Shown one piece after another: positions 18,108 to 27,461 of a stretch of 64,000 nt of DNA. Numbering within the stretch: the stretch's first letter is position 1; each line of letters starts with the position of its first letter. The position numbers and the translations under genes are program-made. The DNA is from Alkalicoccobacillus murimartini (GTDB taxonomy: Bacteria > Bacillota > Bacilli > Bacillales > Bacillaceae_D): positions 248,001 to 312,000 of the forward strand of contig NZ_JAUSUA010000002.1 in the NCBI RefSeq assembly GCF_030813245.1. Direction: 5' to 3'. Under the pieces are notes generated by a model. The model was not told where the DNA came from, did no database searches, and saw only the letters and a program-made list of their open reading frames with translations.

Positions 18108-20257
18108 TTCACAATAACCTTTTCACTAATACGTTTAGAAGCAAGTCCATCGTCGAGTTCACAATACTCATTATGAAACCGATCTAATCTGTCTCTGTAA
18201 TTTGAACTTACCTCATCTAAATTCTTTAGGGTGCTAATCAGTTCATCGTTATTCATAATTAATGGTCCTGGTCCATCTTCTTGAAGATCAATATAAAACC
18301 CTCTCAAAGTGTCACGATATTTTTCTAAATCATAAGTAAAGAACAAAATTGGCCTTTTTAGATTAGCAAAATCAAAAAATACAGACGAATAGTCTGTAAT
18401 TAACACATCGGAAAGTAAATACAATTCAGTTATATCATCGTACTTAGATCCATTAAATACAAAATCACTTACATTGTCTAAGTCTAAATGATCAGCTATA
18501 AAATAATGTGTTCTTACTATAAAAAAGTATTCATTACCTAATTCTTCTCTCATTCTTTCTAAGTCCATAGTTAACTTGAATTTATACTTACCTGGCTTAT
18601 AATACTCATCGTCTCTCCAAGTAGGCGCATAAAGAACGATTTTTTTATCTAGTGGAATTTCTAATTTTTCTTTTAATTCGCTAGCAATTTTATCTTTATC
18701 AGGACTATAAAGCAAATCATTTCTAGGGTATCCGTATTCAAGTATTTCATTATCGAACAAGAATGCTCTTTTAAAAATTTGGGTTGAATACTTATTTGCT
18801 GAAACTAAATAGTCCCATGAACGAGATTGTTCATAAAAATCAAGTTTATAATTGGGATTAGCTGAATGGACCTCATTCATATCAAAAACTAGTTTTTTTA
18901 GTGGGGTCCCGTGCCAAGTTTCTAAAAAGATTTGTTCTTTTCTTTTAACAAACCACTTAGGTTGTCTCATATTATTAACCATATATTTTGAACGCGCCAT
19001 ATAATACATGTGCTTAAAGCCAAACCTTTTCACTTGTGTGCTTTTAAAAGGTAATTCCTTTCTACCTTTATCAAAAACCCAAATATGCTTATATTTATCA
19101 GGGTGAGCCTGGTTAAGATATTCAAATATATATTTAGGACTATCAGAGTAGTTTTTCCCTAAGAAGCTTTCATAGAGTATCCATGTAGGTTTAACAGAAC
19201 TCTTTCTAGATAAGTACGAAGTATATATAAGTTTTTTTGCAACTTTAGGTTTTTTTATTACTTTTTTTATGTTTTTAATGACCGAGCGAAATTTAGCCAT
19301 TTTTGTTGCTGTTGTAAAGTTATTATTAATAAGATATTTCACTTCAACTTTATGAATGAACCTATTAAATTTCATTTCGTCAATATTCACTTCACGAAAT
19401 GTTTCAGCCCATTCTATCAGTATATTTCTTCTGTGATCATTTATATCACCATTATAAATGTCACTAAAATACCTGTGATGATAAGAATACAAAAATCTTC
19501 TACTCAACATTATACTTATCTTAGACCCAGGCTCTAATAGTTTAAGTGCTAAACGTATTGAAATTGGATATACTAGGGCTCGATTAGACCTTTGAGAAAG
19601 AGATGGGAATTGTACAGCATCATTTCTTCTAATTTTTAAATAAATCGCATCTTTATCAAAAACAACATTTAATGCCTTTTCAAATGCAGGCATAGTAAAT
19701 GTAACATCTGATAAATCACTTATTGACTGATCAAAAGATAAAGAATAATCTTCTACAAACGATTTATTATACAGAATGTTCAAGCAAGATGATCTCATTT
19801 TTTTGCTTTTAATTGGGCTAGCTTTAATATGTCTATTTTTTAGCATTCTATCTAACATAGCACTATATGATGTCGAGTAGGATGGTTTAACATTTACCTT
19901 CTTAACTGAACCTACAACCATTTGTGCACTTGAAGTTTTCATTGTTTCTACTAAGCAAAATAATGTATGTTCGTGAATATAATCATCAATATCAAGAAAA
20001 TATAAACTTTGACCTTCAGAATTTCTTATCCCTACATTTCTAGCACTTGCTACATTTGTCACATCTTTATCAGTTATAAGTTTTATATCAAGATCTTCGT
20101 AGTTAGCAAGTAAACCCGCTACTTGAGGATTGATCTCATCTAGTATAATTAACCATTCAAAGTTCTCATAAACTTGTTTCATAAGTAAATCTGCACAAGA
20201 AGTTATATATTTATAATCATTATTATACAAAGGAGTAATTATACTTACTTTGTCCAA
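18098..20257 (-). CDS. Fused GT2 / CDP-glycerol glycerophosphotransferase
   Basis: A 719-residue two-domain protein. Residues about 1-230 are a GT2 domain (VSIITPLYNNDYKY, LDIDDYIHEH). Residues about 350-715 are a TagB/TagF-type glycerophosphotransferase, with ETWHGTPLKKL, ENGYPRND-like EYGYPRND, LYAPTWRDDEYY, VRTHYF and LITDYSSVFFD. The pair suggests one protein that attaches a sugar and glycerol phosphate to the growing chain. The start is TTG at 20257 directly after an in-frame stop; AAGGAG lies 13 bases upstream, which is unusually far. It sits downstream of tagD, its CDP-glycerol supplier. Confidence 0.88.
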   Translation of the reverse strand: MDKVSIITPLYNNDYKYITSCADLLMKQVYENFEWLIILDEINPQVAGLLANYEDLDIKLITDKDVTNVASARNVGIRNSEGQSLYFLDIDDYIHEHTLFCLVETMKTSSAQMVVGSVKKVNVKPSYSTSYSAMLDRMLKNRHIKASPIKSKKMRSSCLNILYNKSFVEDYSLSFDQSISDLSDVTFTMPAFEKALNVVFDKDAIYLKIRRNDAVQFPSLSQRSNRALVYPISIRLALKLLEPGSKISIMLSRRFLYSYHHRYFSDIYNGDINDHRRNILIEWAETFREVNIDEMKFNRFIHKVEVKYLINNNFTTATKMAKFRSVIKNIKKVIKKPKVAKKLIYTSYLSRKSSVKPTWILYESFLGKNYSDSPKYIFEYLNQAHPDKYKHIWVFDKGRKELPFKSTQVKRFGFKHMYYMARSKYMVNNMRQPKWFVKRKEQIFLETWHGTPLKKLVFDMNEVHSANPNYKLDFYEQSRSWDYLVSANKYSTQIFKRAFLFDNEILEYGYPRNDLLYSPDKDKIASELKEKLEIPLDKKIVLYAPTWRDDEYYKPGKYKFKLTMDLERMREELGNEYFFIVRTHYFIADHLDLDNVSDFVFNGSKYDDITELYLLSDVLITDYSSVFFDFANLKRPILFFTYDLEKYRDTLRGFYIDLQEDGPGPLIMNNDELISTLKNLDEVSSNYRDRLDRFHNEYCELDDGLASKRISEKVIVNNK

Positions 20258-20289
20258 TTGTCATTACACTCTCCTTACATATCTATTTA

Positions 20290-20334
20290 TAATAAAAAAG
20301 AAATAGAGGCTCACGTTAAACGCAGGCCTCTTGT
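20290..20334 (-). terminator. Rho-independent terminator after tagD
   Basis: Stem AGAGGC/GCCTCT with an inner CGT/ACG stem, followed on the minus strand by ATTTCTTTTTTA. Confidence 0.75.
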
Positions 20335-20342
20335 GAAAACCA

Positions 20343-20732
20343 TTATTTATATAACAACTCATCTTTAATTTGAGAAGTAGATATACCCGCTGTTCTAGTC
20401 AAATAGACAACTTTACAATAATCTTTTAAGAAGTCAAACTTACCTTCCCAATCATCTCCCATAACAAATACATCAATATCATGTTTCTGAACATCTTGGA
20501 CTTTTTGATCCCAGGTTTCTTCTGCAATGACTTCATCTACATAACGGATAGCCTCAAGAATCATCTTTCTGTTTTCAAAACTATGATAAGCCTTTTTATC
20601 TTTAATCGCATTAAATTCATCAGTTGATATAGCTACAACTAGATAATCTCCTAATTGTTTAGCTCTTTTTAGTAGGTTAATGTGACCCCAATGAAGCAAG
20701 TCGAATGTTCCATATGTTAATACTTTCTTCAA
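20343..20732 (-). CDS. tagD: Glycerol-3-phosphate cytidylyltransferase
   Basis: A 129-residue enzyme making CDP-glycerol from CTP and glycerol-3-phosphate. It shows TYGTFDLLHWGHINLLKRAK with the HWGH (HxGH) catalytic motif near residues 14-17, and the CTP-binding RTAGISTS near the C-terminus. Length matches TagD. Start is TTG at 20732 after GGGGGA. Two -10-like TATAAT boxes lie upstream on the minus strand near 20783 and 20802, suggesting its own promoter. It feeds the several glycerophosphotransferases around it. Confidence 0.96.
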   Translation of the reverse strand: MKKVLTYGTFDLLHWGHINLLKRAKQLGDYLVVAISTDEFNAIKDKKAYHSFENRKMILEAIRYVDEVIAEETWDQKVQDVQKHDIDVFVMGDDWEGKFDFLKDYCKVVYLTRTAGISTSQIKDELLYK

Positions 20733-20774
20733 GGTTATTCCCCCTTATTATTAATATTAAGAATAAATTATACC

Positions 20775-20812
20775 CATGTCATTTTAACATTATAGCATAG
20801 GCCTAACTTGAA
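20775..20812 (-). promoter_or_regulatory. Probable tagD promoter region with two TATAAT boxes
   Basis: On the minus strand TGCTATAAT (an extended -10) and, about 20 bases downstream, GGGTATAAT precede the tagD ribosome site. No strong -35 hexamer accompanies the first, as is usual for extended -10 promoters. Confidence 0.5.
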
Positions 20813-20864
20813 TCCATTGTATTTTCTAGTTAAAATAAGGGACTTTCTCAAATATGATTCTAAT

Positions 20865-23849
20865 TCACCTTAAAACTGAGAGAATCTTTTTGCCAAATCG
20901 TTGAATAATGTATATGTTCTTATATCTTCTCCAAAGAACTTTCATTAAATCAGATTGTCTAATTGAACGAAAAATATTTAATTTTGTACTTATTTCTTTT
21001 TCTTTAAGTACAACTTCATGATAGATTCTTTCACTATTTTTTGAATCTACGTATTTAAAAAATTCACTACGCTTTCTTGCATATTTATCCTGCTCAACAA
21101 ACCCAGCTCTCGCTAGATCTCCAATCGATTTAATTAATAATTGTGAGTCATAGACTGCCTCACCAAAAAGCTCCTTCTTTAAATCCATATAACTTCCTTG
21201 AAACTTATTATACTGATCCACATCAAAATGATAAAACAACACAGGTTTCTTTTGATAATGCATTTCCCAACTCACGCTTGAATAATCAGTAATAAGCAAA
21301 CTAGAGCGCATTAACAAATCATTTACTTTTACTTCTCCAAACTGAATAATATTAATATTGTTGTTTGCCTTCGTGAAACTCGATACATAAGGCATAAATT
21401 TGGGATGCACATAGAAATTCAAGATAAGTGAATTTTCTCTAAGAACCTCGTGTAATGCGTCAGAATGTAATAAGTTATTATACGCATGAAAGTAATCTGA
21501 TTGAATAAATTCCGCTTCTTCCACTTCTTCTAGCCAATTTCTCCATGTTGGCATAAGTAGAATTTCCTTGGAGTTTATATCCATTTGATTAGATCTATCT
21601 TGAAGAACATCCCACCTTGGGAGTCCAGTCACAATAATTCGATTATCTTTGTAACCAAAATACTTTTTTATAATCCTTTTTTCATAATCAGAAGAGGCAA
21701 CAAATAACTCTGCTGAGTTTTGCGTGTTGTAATCAAATGTATTATCTACCTTCTTCAGACCAAGTACTCCATGTTGAAGAAAAACGTATTTTTTTGCATT
21801 AACATAATCTTTTATAACACCCTGCGATACTCGCCATGCATACCCATGTCCTTTTGCCTCTGAAGAAATTATCATCTTTGCAGATAGTAGTCTAACTAGG
21901 TGCTTAAAAGACATAAAATAGACGACTCGATCTTCATATCCTTTTAAGTTAAACTCATCTTTTGTCCCTTTTTTTATCACGTAGTACACTTTTTTCTCTT
22001 TGTGTTGATCATAACAATATTTAAAAAAGTAATAACTATTATCTTGCGCAGTCTCCGAATATTTTTCATGAATTAACCAAATAGGTTCTTTAGTTATGTA
22101 TTTATAAATCATGTGGTAATAAATATACGCTGCATATTCTATTACTTTATTTTTTCTATCCTCGTCCTCACCTTTTTTTCGATGGGTAATACTTAACCCC
22201 CCATTAACCGTTAAATAAGGGTATGTTAGATATTGATTGTGATCGAGCATCGTATACTTAAACATGAAATGCCTTAATTTCTTGATTACCAAATAATTAT
22301 CACTATAAATTCGAATCTGTCTGTGTTCATTAGTACTCATAGTAATCGAAGCAAAGAAATCCCAATAAAAAGGTTCAAATTCTAATTGAGCTAAATCAAT
22401 TGTACTCGTTATTTCTTTCCTTCCATTTTTGAACGTACGCAACCGTTCAATTGGTAACTCGATCTGTTGTGCTGTTCCTTTTCTTTGTATAAGCTTTAAA
22501 CCATTAAATTCAAATGGAGTTTGATTAGCAAGCCCAACCAACAGTCTCAACTTCATAACTCCACTTTTCATTGTTAATGATTTTATAGAAACCTCTGCTG
22601 GGGATGTAAGTTTATAAAATTGGTCTACAGTCATAAAATAAAGTGAATAAGATGATGATTTTGTGATAGTAGGTACCGCACACAAACCGTCGCCCATCTC
22701 AAAAAAACCGATATATCTGTTTTTTATAGACGGAAGTGAAGAATGATACTGACCAACTTTTCTTACTTCCATATAGTCATCATGCTTGTTCTCAGCGAAT
22801 AAACCCCATGCTGTACTCTTAGATGAGATCAACTGAAACTGCTCAATATCTATACTAAGCTGAATTTTATTGGCATAGGTAGTAATGTGCGTATTCAAAT
22901 ATAATCTCTCTTCACTATTTTTTCGCTTTAGAAAAAAACTCCAGTTTTCGTAATTAGCATGCTTAGAAGCAGGAATTTCAAACATCATGTTATGACCTTG
23001 TACAGTTAAATGTTCAGCAGTCAATTCTCCCTTGATAACATGAGCAGGCTGATTATATTCTCTTAATTGTATTTTCAGCGTAGAAGATTCATTTAATGTG
23101 TAGTATTCATATTGTGTTGTTTTTAAAAGGCTCTCATCATTAATAAAACGCCCCTTCATTAGGTAAAGATGCGCTTGTTCTAAGATTCTACCTTTTTTTG
23201 TCTGAATATAAAATGTCCATTGTCCCTTTAATTGTTCAAAATGGTGTTTATATAGAAAGATATTACCACTTTGATAGTTTAATGCTAGATGATATATTTC
23301 ATTGTATTCATTTTTAACAATAAGTTCAGCATAATCTGGCCAATGACTCGCCCCATTTAACCTTAGTATAAAAGACTCTTCGGATTCCTCTACTGTCACA
23401 ACTGCTTCATTATATGAAACAACATTATACGTTTTCCCTTCAAGGATATCCGCACGTGCACAGTGTATAGAAAGTGCATGTTGACTCGTTAAATATAAGC
23501 TGAAGGAGCGGGTTGAATTAATCGTTTTAATTGGTTCAAAATACCTTGTCTGTTGAAGTAATGACACCTGATTACGTAGTGATAATCGTCTCCAATGTCT
23601 TTTAAGTTTGAATTTTATATAGAAGTCCCATTGGCCCATTTTTATATTTCTTAATTGATCAGTATTGATCTCACAGTAAAGCGAATCTTCTCTGTCATCG
23701 AGAGTATATTCAATTAACTTAATCTGTTTTGATTTTCGCTCCCATAAAGAGAGCTGCATTGATAAATAATTCTCTTTATCTAAAGAAGATAATTCTATTT
23801 GAATACATTGTCCATCCCATTTAACCTGCTGACAATATGCTGTCTTCAT
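20865..23849 (-). CDS. Large TagF-type CDP-glycerol glycerophosphotransferase, copy 1
   Basis: A 994-residue peripheral membrane enzyme. About residues 1-560 are a beta-rich region without a catalytic motif I know, made of repeated modules of about 100-120 residues. About 590-960 form the glycerophosphotransferase domain, with ISSEAKGHGYAWRVSQG, the His motif FLQHGVLGLKKVD, GLPRWDVL, MPTWRNWL, VHPKFMPYV and LITDYSSVSWE, matching TagF polymerase catalytic positions. It is expected to extend the poly(glycerol phosphate) chain from CDP-glycerol. A paralogue with the same layout lies at 31.9-34.8 kb. Which of the two is the main polymerase is not visible. Confidence 0.9.
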   Translation of the reverse strand: MKTAYCQQVKWDGQCIQIELSSLDKENYLSMQLSLWERKSKQIKLIEYTLDDREDSLYCEINTDQLRNIKMGQWDFYIKFKLKRHWRRLSLRNQVSLLQQTRYFEPIKTINSTRSFSLYLTSQHALSIHCARADILEGKTYNVVSYNEAVVTVEESEESFILRLNGASHWPDYAELIVKNEYNEIYHLALNYQSGNIFLYKHHFEQLKGQWTFYIQTKKGRILEQAHLYLMKGRFINDESLLKTTQYEYYTLNESSTLKIQLREYNQPAHVIKGELTAEHLTVQGHNMMFEIPASKHANYENWSFFLKRKNSEERLYLNTHITTYANKIQLSIDIEQFQLISSKSTAWGLFAENKHDDYMEVRKVGQYHSSLPSIKNRYIGFFEMGDGLCAVPTITKSSSYSLYFMTVDQFYKLTSPAEVSIKSLTMKSGVMKLRLLVGLANQTPFEFNGLKLIQRKGTAQQIELPIERLRTFKNGRKEITSTIDLAQLEFEPFYWDFFASITMSTNEHRQIRIYSDNYLVIKKLRHFMFKYTMLDHNQYLTYPYLTVNGGLSITHRKKGEDEDRKNKVIEYAAYIYYHMIYKYITKEPIWLIHEKYSETAQDNSYYFFKYCYDQHKEKKVYYVIKKGTKDEFNLKGYEDRVVYFMSFKHLVRLLSAKMIISSEAKGHGYAWRVSQGVIKDYVNAKKYVFLQHGVLGLKKVDNTFDYNTQNSAELFVASSDYEKRIIKKYFGYKDNRIIVTGLPRWDVLQDRSNQMDINSKEILLMPTWRNWLEEVEEAEFIQSDYFHAYNNLLHSDALHEVLRENSLILNFYVHPKFMPYVSSFTKANNNINIIQFGEVKVNDLLMRSSLLITDYSSVSWEMHYQKKPVLFYHFDVDQYNKFQGSYMDLKKELFGEAVYDSQLLIKSIGDLARAGFVEQDKYARKRSEFFKYVDSKNSERIYHEVVLKEKEISTKLNIFRSIRQSDLMKVLWRRYKNIYIIQRFGKKILSVLR

Positions 23850-23893
23850 TACTTCACCTAATTTCTGAACATAGCCGAAAATTTTAATATTCT

Positions 23894-24652
23894 TTACTTA
23901 TAAAAAGTTTTAACCGTTACAACAAGTCTTAGAATAACCTTAATAATAAGTACAAGAAGAAATAACATGATATACATCGGTATCAAATACAGTTCTGTGA
24001 ATAGTTCAAGTAAAAGTATTAGCAAAATCGTAAAGAAAAAACCAGGAAGCCCTAAAATAAAACCAGCAAATTCAAAAATGATTGATTTATTACGTATTTG
24101 CTGGACTGGATCCTTTTGTTCTGCTACAGCATTATGCGTCAAATCATACGCTAGAGGAACTAAAAGAGACATAATAATACAGGTGATGACAATATATAAA
24201 ATACTTCCCGTTAGAAACGTTAATTCAAGAGCTTCTATCATGACAAGATAAGCAAGAGGAAAAGACAAAAACACTGGCAATGTAGCGGCTCTTATTAACA
24301 TATCTATAAAATAACCAAGCTTTGATGTTCGTTTGGTCATTCTGGCTAATTCTCCATCTACACAATCAAATAAATACCCAAGGTTATAAGAGATAAAAGC
24401 CAATACAAAACCAAATGGTGTAGCCATAATCATACATAGTCCTGATAACAAAACAAAGAGAACACTTAGCCAACTGACAGCATTAGGTGTAAACCTCATT
24501 TTTTGAAATAATAATGTGACATAGATCGACAGGCGTCTAAGAACATACCAAGACCACAAATCTTCTTTTGGGCTATAAGGTTGAACTTCACGCCTTAGTT
24601 CTATGATTCGCTTTGAATCAAAAAAAAATGTAGACAATTTCTCAGAGGACAC
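23894..24652 (-). CDS. CDP-alcohol phosphotransferase-like membrane protein lacking the last motif Asp
   Basis: A 252-residue protein with about six membrane helices. The family motif is D-x2-DG-x2-AR-x8/9-G-x3-D-x3-D. Here I read Asp96, Asp99, Gly100, Ala103, Arg104, Gly113 and Asp117, but the final Asp is replaced by Arg121. Start is GTG at 24652, eight bases after AAGGAG. The gene sits between the TagB-like gene and the large TagF gene, 22 bases downstream of the former, so it is in the teichoic operon. It may act on a CDP-activated alcohol or only bind one; catalysis is doubtful without the fourth Asp. Confidence 0.82.
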   Translation of the reverse strand: MSSEKLSTFFFDSKRIIELRREVQPYSPKEDLWSWYVLRRLSIYVTLLFQKMRFTPNAVSWLSVLFVLLSGLCMIMATPFGFVLAFISYNLGYLFDCVDGELARMTKRTSKLGYFIDMLIRAATLPVFLSFPLAYLVMIEALELTFLTGSILYIVITCIIMSLLVPLAYDLTHNAVAEQKDPVQQIRNKSIIFEFAGFILGLPGFFFTILLILLLELFTELYLIPMYIMLFLLVLIIKVILRLVVTVKTFYK

Positions 24653-24674
24653 AGGGACAGCTCCTTCATTTCAA

Positions 24675-25877
24675 TCAATCATTAGTATTATAAAATATAG
24701 ATTCAACCGTTCTTTGGGCCGATTTCCCTTCATCAAGATTACAGAATCGGTCCATAAATGCCTGATAAGATGCATCTTTAGCGTGATAATCATACAACTC
24801 AGTACCCCGTACCGCATGAATGACCTGCTTCGTATTCATGACAAGCGGACCAGGTGCTTCCTTCTCGAAGTCAAAATAGAAGCCTCGTATCTTCGCACGA
24901 TATAATTCGATATCATACGTAAAGAATATCATAGGTCTTTTAAGAAGAGCATAATCAAAAAATACAGAAGAATAATCAGTCATTAAGATATCAGAAACCA
25001 AATAGAGTTCTGTAATGTCTATACCAGTTGAGAAGTCATATACAAAACCTGAGTAACCATGTAACTCAAACATTTCCGAAACAAATGAATGCATCCTTAG
25101 GATAATCACATAATCCTCACCTAGCTCTTTTTGTAAAAGCTCAAGATCAAGTTGAAGTTTAAATTTGTATTTTCCAGGTTCGTAATATTCATGATCTCGC
25201 CAAGTTGGCGCATATAAAATTACTTTTTTACCTTCAGGCAGCCCAAACTTACGTTTTAGTGCTGAGATACCTTCATCATGGTTACGATTAATCAGATTAT
25301 CATTACGAGGATAACCATTTTCAATGATGGTGCCTTTAAAATCAAAGGCTCGTCTAAAGATTGACGTCGAGTATTGATTTGGGGAGAGTAAATAATCCCA
25401 ATTCCGTGCTTCCTTATGAAATCCCTCTATATAGCTTTGACGGTCTGTGCCTGGCATATGCACTTCTTCCATGTCTGCAACAAGTCTTTTTAAAGGTGTT
25501 CCATGCCACGTCTGAATGTACACATTGTGTTTTGGTTTTGGCACCCAAGAAGGCATCCGGCTATTGGTTACCCAATACTTTGCTCTCGCCATTTTAATGA
25601 ACCATTTAAAAGAAAGCCTTTCGACGTAAGGAATGTTAGCCTTCTCAAAAAAATCCTTGCTTTGTTTGTTAGCGCTCCAACACAATTCATAGCCTTGTTC
25701 ATGTTCTCGCATGTATTCATATATTGCCCTGGGGTTACAACTATATTGCTTCCCTGAGAAGCTCTCAAACATCACCAGCTTCTTATGAACAGGAAGTAAA
25801 GAAGCCAAAGAAAAAAACCATCTAGATAACTGTCTTGCCAATGGGAGTTGTTTTAATCGTTTAATCATTGATTTCAT
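24675..25877 (-). CDS. CDP-glycerol glycerophosphotransferase, TagB-like
   Basis: A 400-residue enzyme made almost wholly of one glycerophosphotransferase domain: YIQTWHGTPLKRLVADMEE, ENGYPRND, LYAPTWRDHEYYEPG, ILRMHSF and LMTDYSSVFFDYA. Small single-domain members of this kind include TagB, which adds the first glycerol phosphate to the lipid-linked ManNAc-GlcNAc disaccharide. It resembles the second half of the 719-residue fusion protein more than the large TagF copies. Good ribosome site AAAGGAG before ATG at 25877. Primase is the likely role, but short-chain extension is possible. Confidence 0.88.
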   Translation of the reverse strand: MKSMIKRLKQLPLARQLSRWFFSLASLLPVHKKLVMFESFSGKQYSCNPRAIYEYMREHEQGYELCWSANKQSKDFFEKANIPYVERLSFKWFIKMARAKYWVTNSRMPSWVPKPKHNVYIQTWHGTPLKRLVADMEEVHMPGTDRQSYIEGFHKEARNWDYLLSPNQYSTSIFRRAFDFKGTIIENGYPRNDNLINRNHDEGISALKRKFGLPEGKKVILYAPTWRDHEYYEPGKYKFKLQLDLELLQKELGEDYVIILRMHSFVSEMFELHGYSGFVYDFSTGIDITELYLVSDILMTDYSSVFFDYALLKRPMIFFTYDIELYRAKIRGFYFDFEKEAPGPLVMNTKQVIHAVRGTELYDYHAKDASYQAFMDRFCNLDEGKSAQRTVESIFYNTND

Positions 25878-25966
25878 GTTGTTCTCCTTTAATTCAACCT
25901 ATTCAAAAGAAACCTCCGTTAAACAAAGATTGTAGTACTCTTTGTTCAAACGAGAGGTTATGGGGT

Positions 25967-27340
25967 TTATCTGAAATCTTCTTGTTTTTTTGTGAATATA
26001 CCTACTTTTTTTGTATTAGTTCCTTCACCTTCAGACTTAGCTTTGTTAATCACAACTAATACCGTACGAAGAAGAATAATAAAATCAAGCCATAAAGAGT
26101 AGTTTCGGATATAATGCAAATCAAACTTGAGCTTTTTGTCGACGTTTGTAGTGTATTTACCCATAACTTGTGCGTAACCAGTAATTCCTGGTTTCACTGT
26201 ATTTCTGTAATTAAACCACTTATTATCTTTTTGAAATTGATCTGCAAAGAAATCTCGTTCTGGTCTTGGACCAACTAAAGACATATCACCAATCAATACA
26301 TTAATTAGTTGAGGCAATTCATCGATCCGAGTCTTGCGCATAAAACGACCAATCTTAGTAATTCGATTATCCCCAGACTGAGCTAGAGTAGGCCCCGTTT
26401 TCTCCTCGGCATTCTCCACCATCGAACGAAATTTCAAAATATGAAACTGTTTATGGTCTTTACCAATACGTTCCTGTTTAAAGAAAATTGAACCACCATC
26501 TTCTAACTTAATTGTCAGAGCTGCAAGAAGTGATACAGGCATAGTTGCTACTAAAATAGCAAGTGAGAAGACGATATCAGTTATGCGTTTCAGTGCTAAT
26601 TGTGCGACAGGCAACGTAAAAGGTTTCACTTGCATAACCATTGTGTCATCTAACGTTGTAACCGATGTGTTCATTACCAGCAGTTCATTAACGGTTGGGA
26701 CCACATATACTAATTTGTTGTTTTTCATAGCATGAAAGATAATTCGATTTTTCTTCTCTTCTTCTAAAGAAGAACTAAGAAAAACAAAGTCATAATTCAA
26801 CAGCTGAGATTTTAACTGCTGCACACTTGATTTTTTGTCATAATACCTGGCATTACCATTGTTAGATAGGAATTGAGATAAATTATCTTCCATCTCATGG
26901 AATTCAGATTCCGCTCCAATAAACATCAGCTTTCCTTTTCGTGAGAGCTGATTATACTTGGTGTATAGTACTTTCCAAGTTAGCAACATAACAAACGCAA
27001 ATACGTGCGCAAGAATAATAACCGAACGTGGCAAAGCAAATTCTCTGAATAAGAATGAAGCGGTCATTGTTAACAGCATAATAAAAGTTAATGAAACCGC
27101 AAGCTTACGAATAATATCCCAAACATCGTACTGAATCAGTCGATCCACTTCATATATGCATATAAATACAACGCTAATCAATAAAATCCATGGAATAACT
27201 GACATAAAAGCCTCTATGTTACGCGGAGCGATCCGTTCGTAACGAGCTGTAAAAGCAAGTACATACGCCATTATAATAATAAAGAGGTCTATAACAATGA
27301 TAAATCCTCTAGCAAATTTGTTGGGAAAAATATTTAGCAT
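25967..27340 (-). CDS. Undecaprenyl-phosphate hexose-1-phosphate transferase (WbaP/TuaA-like)
   Basis: A 457-residue priming transferase. It has four N-terminal helices, a cytoplasmic Rossmann-like region, a fifth helix near residue 275, and the C-terminal catalytic domain with FFKQERIGKDHKQFHILKFRSM, RKTRIDELPQLINVLIGDMSLVGPRPE and KPGITGYAQV. It loads a sugar-1-phosphate on undecaprenyl phosphate. I start at the ATG at 27340, which has AGGGG at eight bases; an ATG at 27361 is inside a hairpin. It follows tagGH. It is the second initiating enzyme in the window besides tagO, and TuaA does this job for teichuronic acid in Bacillus. Confidence 0.9.
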   Translation of the reverse strand: MLNIFPNKFARGFIIVIDLFIIIMAYVLAFTARYERIAPRNIEAFMSVIPWILLISVVFICIYEVDRLIQYDVWDIIRKLAVSLTFIMLLTMTASFLFREFALPRSVIILAHVFAFVMLLTWKVLYTKYNQLSRKGKLMFIGAESEFHEMEDNLSQFLSNNGNARYYDKKSSVQQLKSQLLNYDFVFLSSSLEEEKKNRIIFHAMKNNKLVYVVPTVNELLVMNTSVTTLDDTMVMQVKPFTLPVAQLALKRITDIVFSLAILVATMPVSLLAALTIKLEDGGSIFFKQERIGKDHKQFHILKFRSMVENAEEKTGPTLAQSGDNRITKIGRFMRKTRIDELPQLINVLIGDMSLVGPRPERDFFADQFQKDNKWFNYRNTVKPGITGYAQVMGKYTTNVDKKLKFDLHYIRNYSLWLDFIILLRTVLVVINKAKSEGEGTNTKKVGIFTKKQEDFR

Positions 27341-27343
27341 ATA

Positions 27344-27376
27344 AATAACCCCTAGATTCATAGTCTAAGGGTTATT
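27344..27376 (-). promoter_or_regulatory. Hairpin occluding the ribosome site of the priming transferase
   Basis: A 13-pair stem (AATAACCCTTAGA with TCTAGGGGTTATT, one U-G wobble in RNA, seven-base loop) ends a few bases before the ATG at 27340 and contains the AGGGG ribosome site. It may be an attenuator or a translation gate; a weak T-rich stretch follows, so it could also be the tagGH terminator. Confidence 0.55.
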
Positions 27377-27461
27377 TTAACACACTCTTTACAGAAAGCC
27401 TCTTATTTTTTACAATTTCCATTAAAACTTCACACTTGTAGGTAATAATCCTTTGTCCTAA

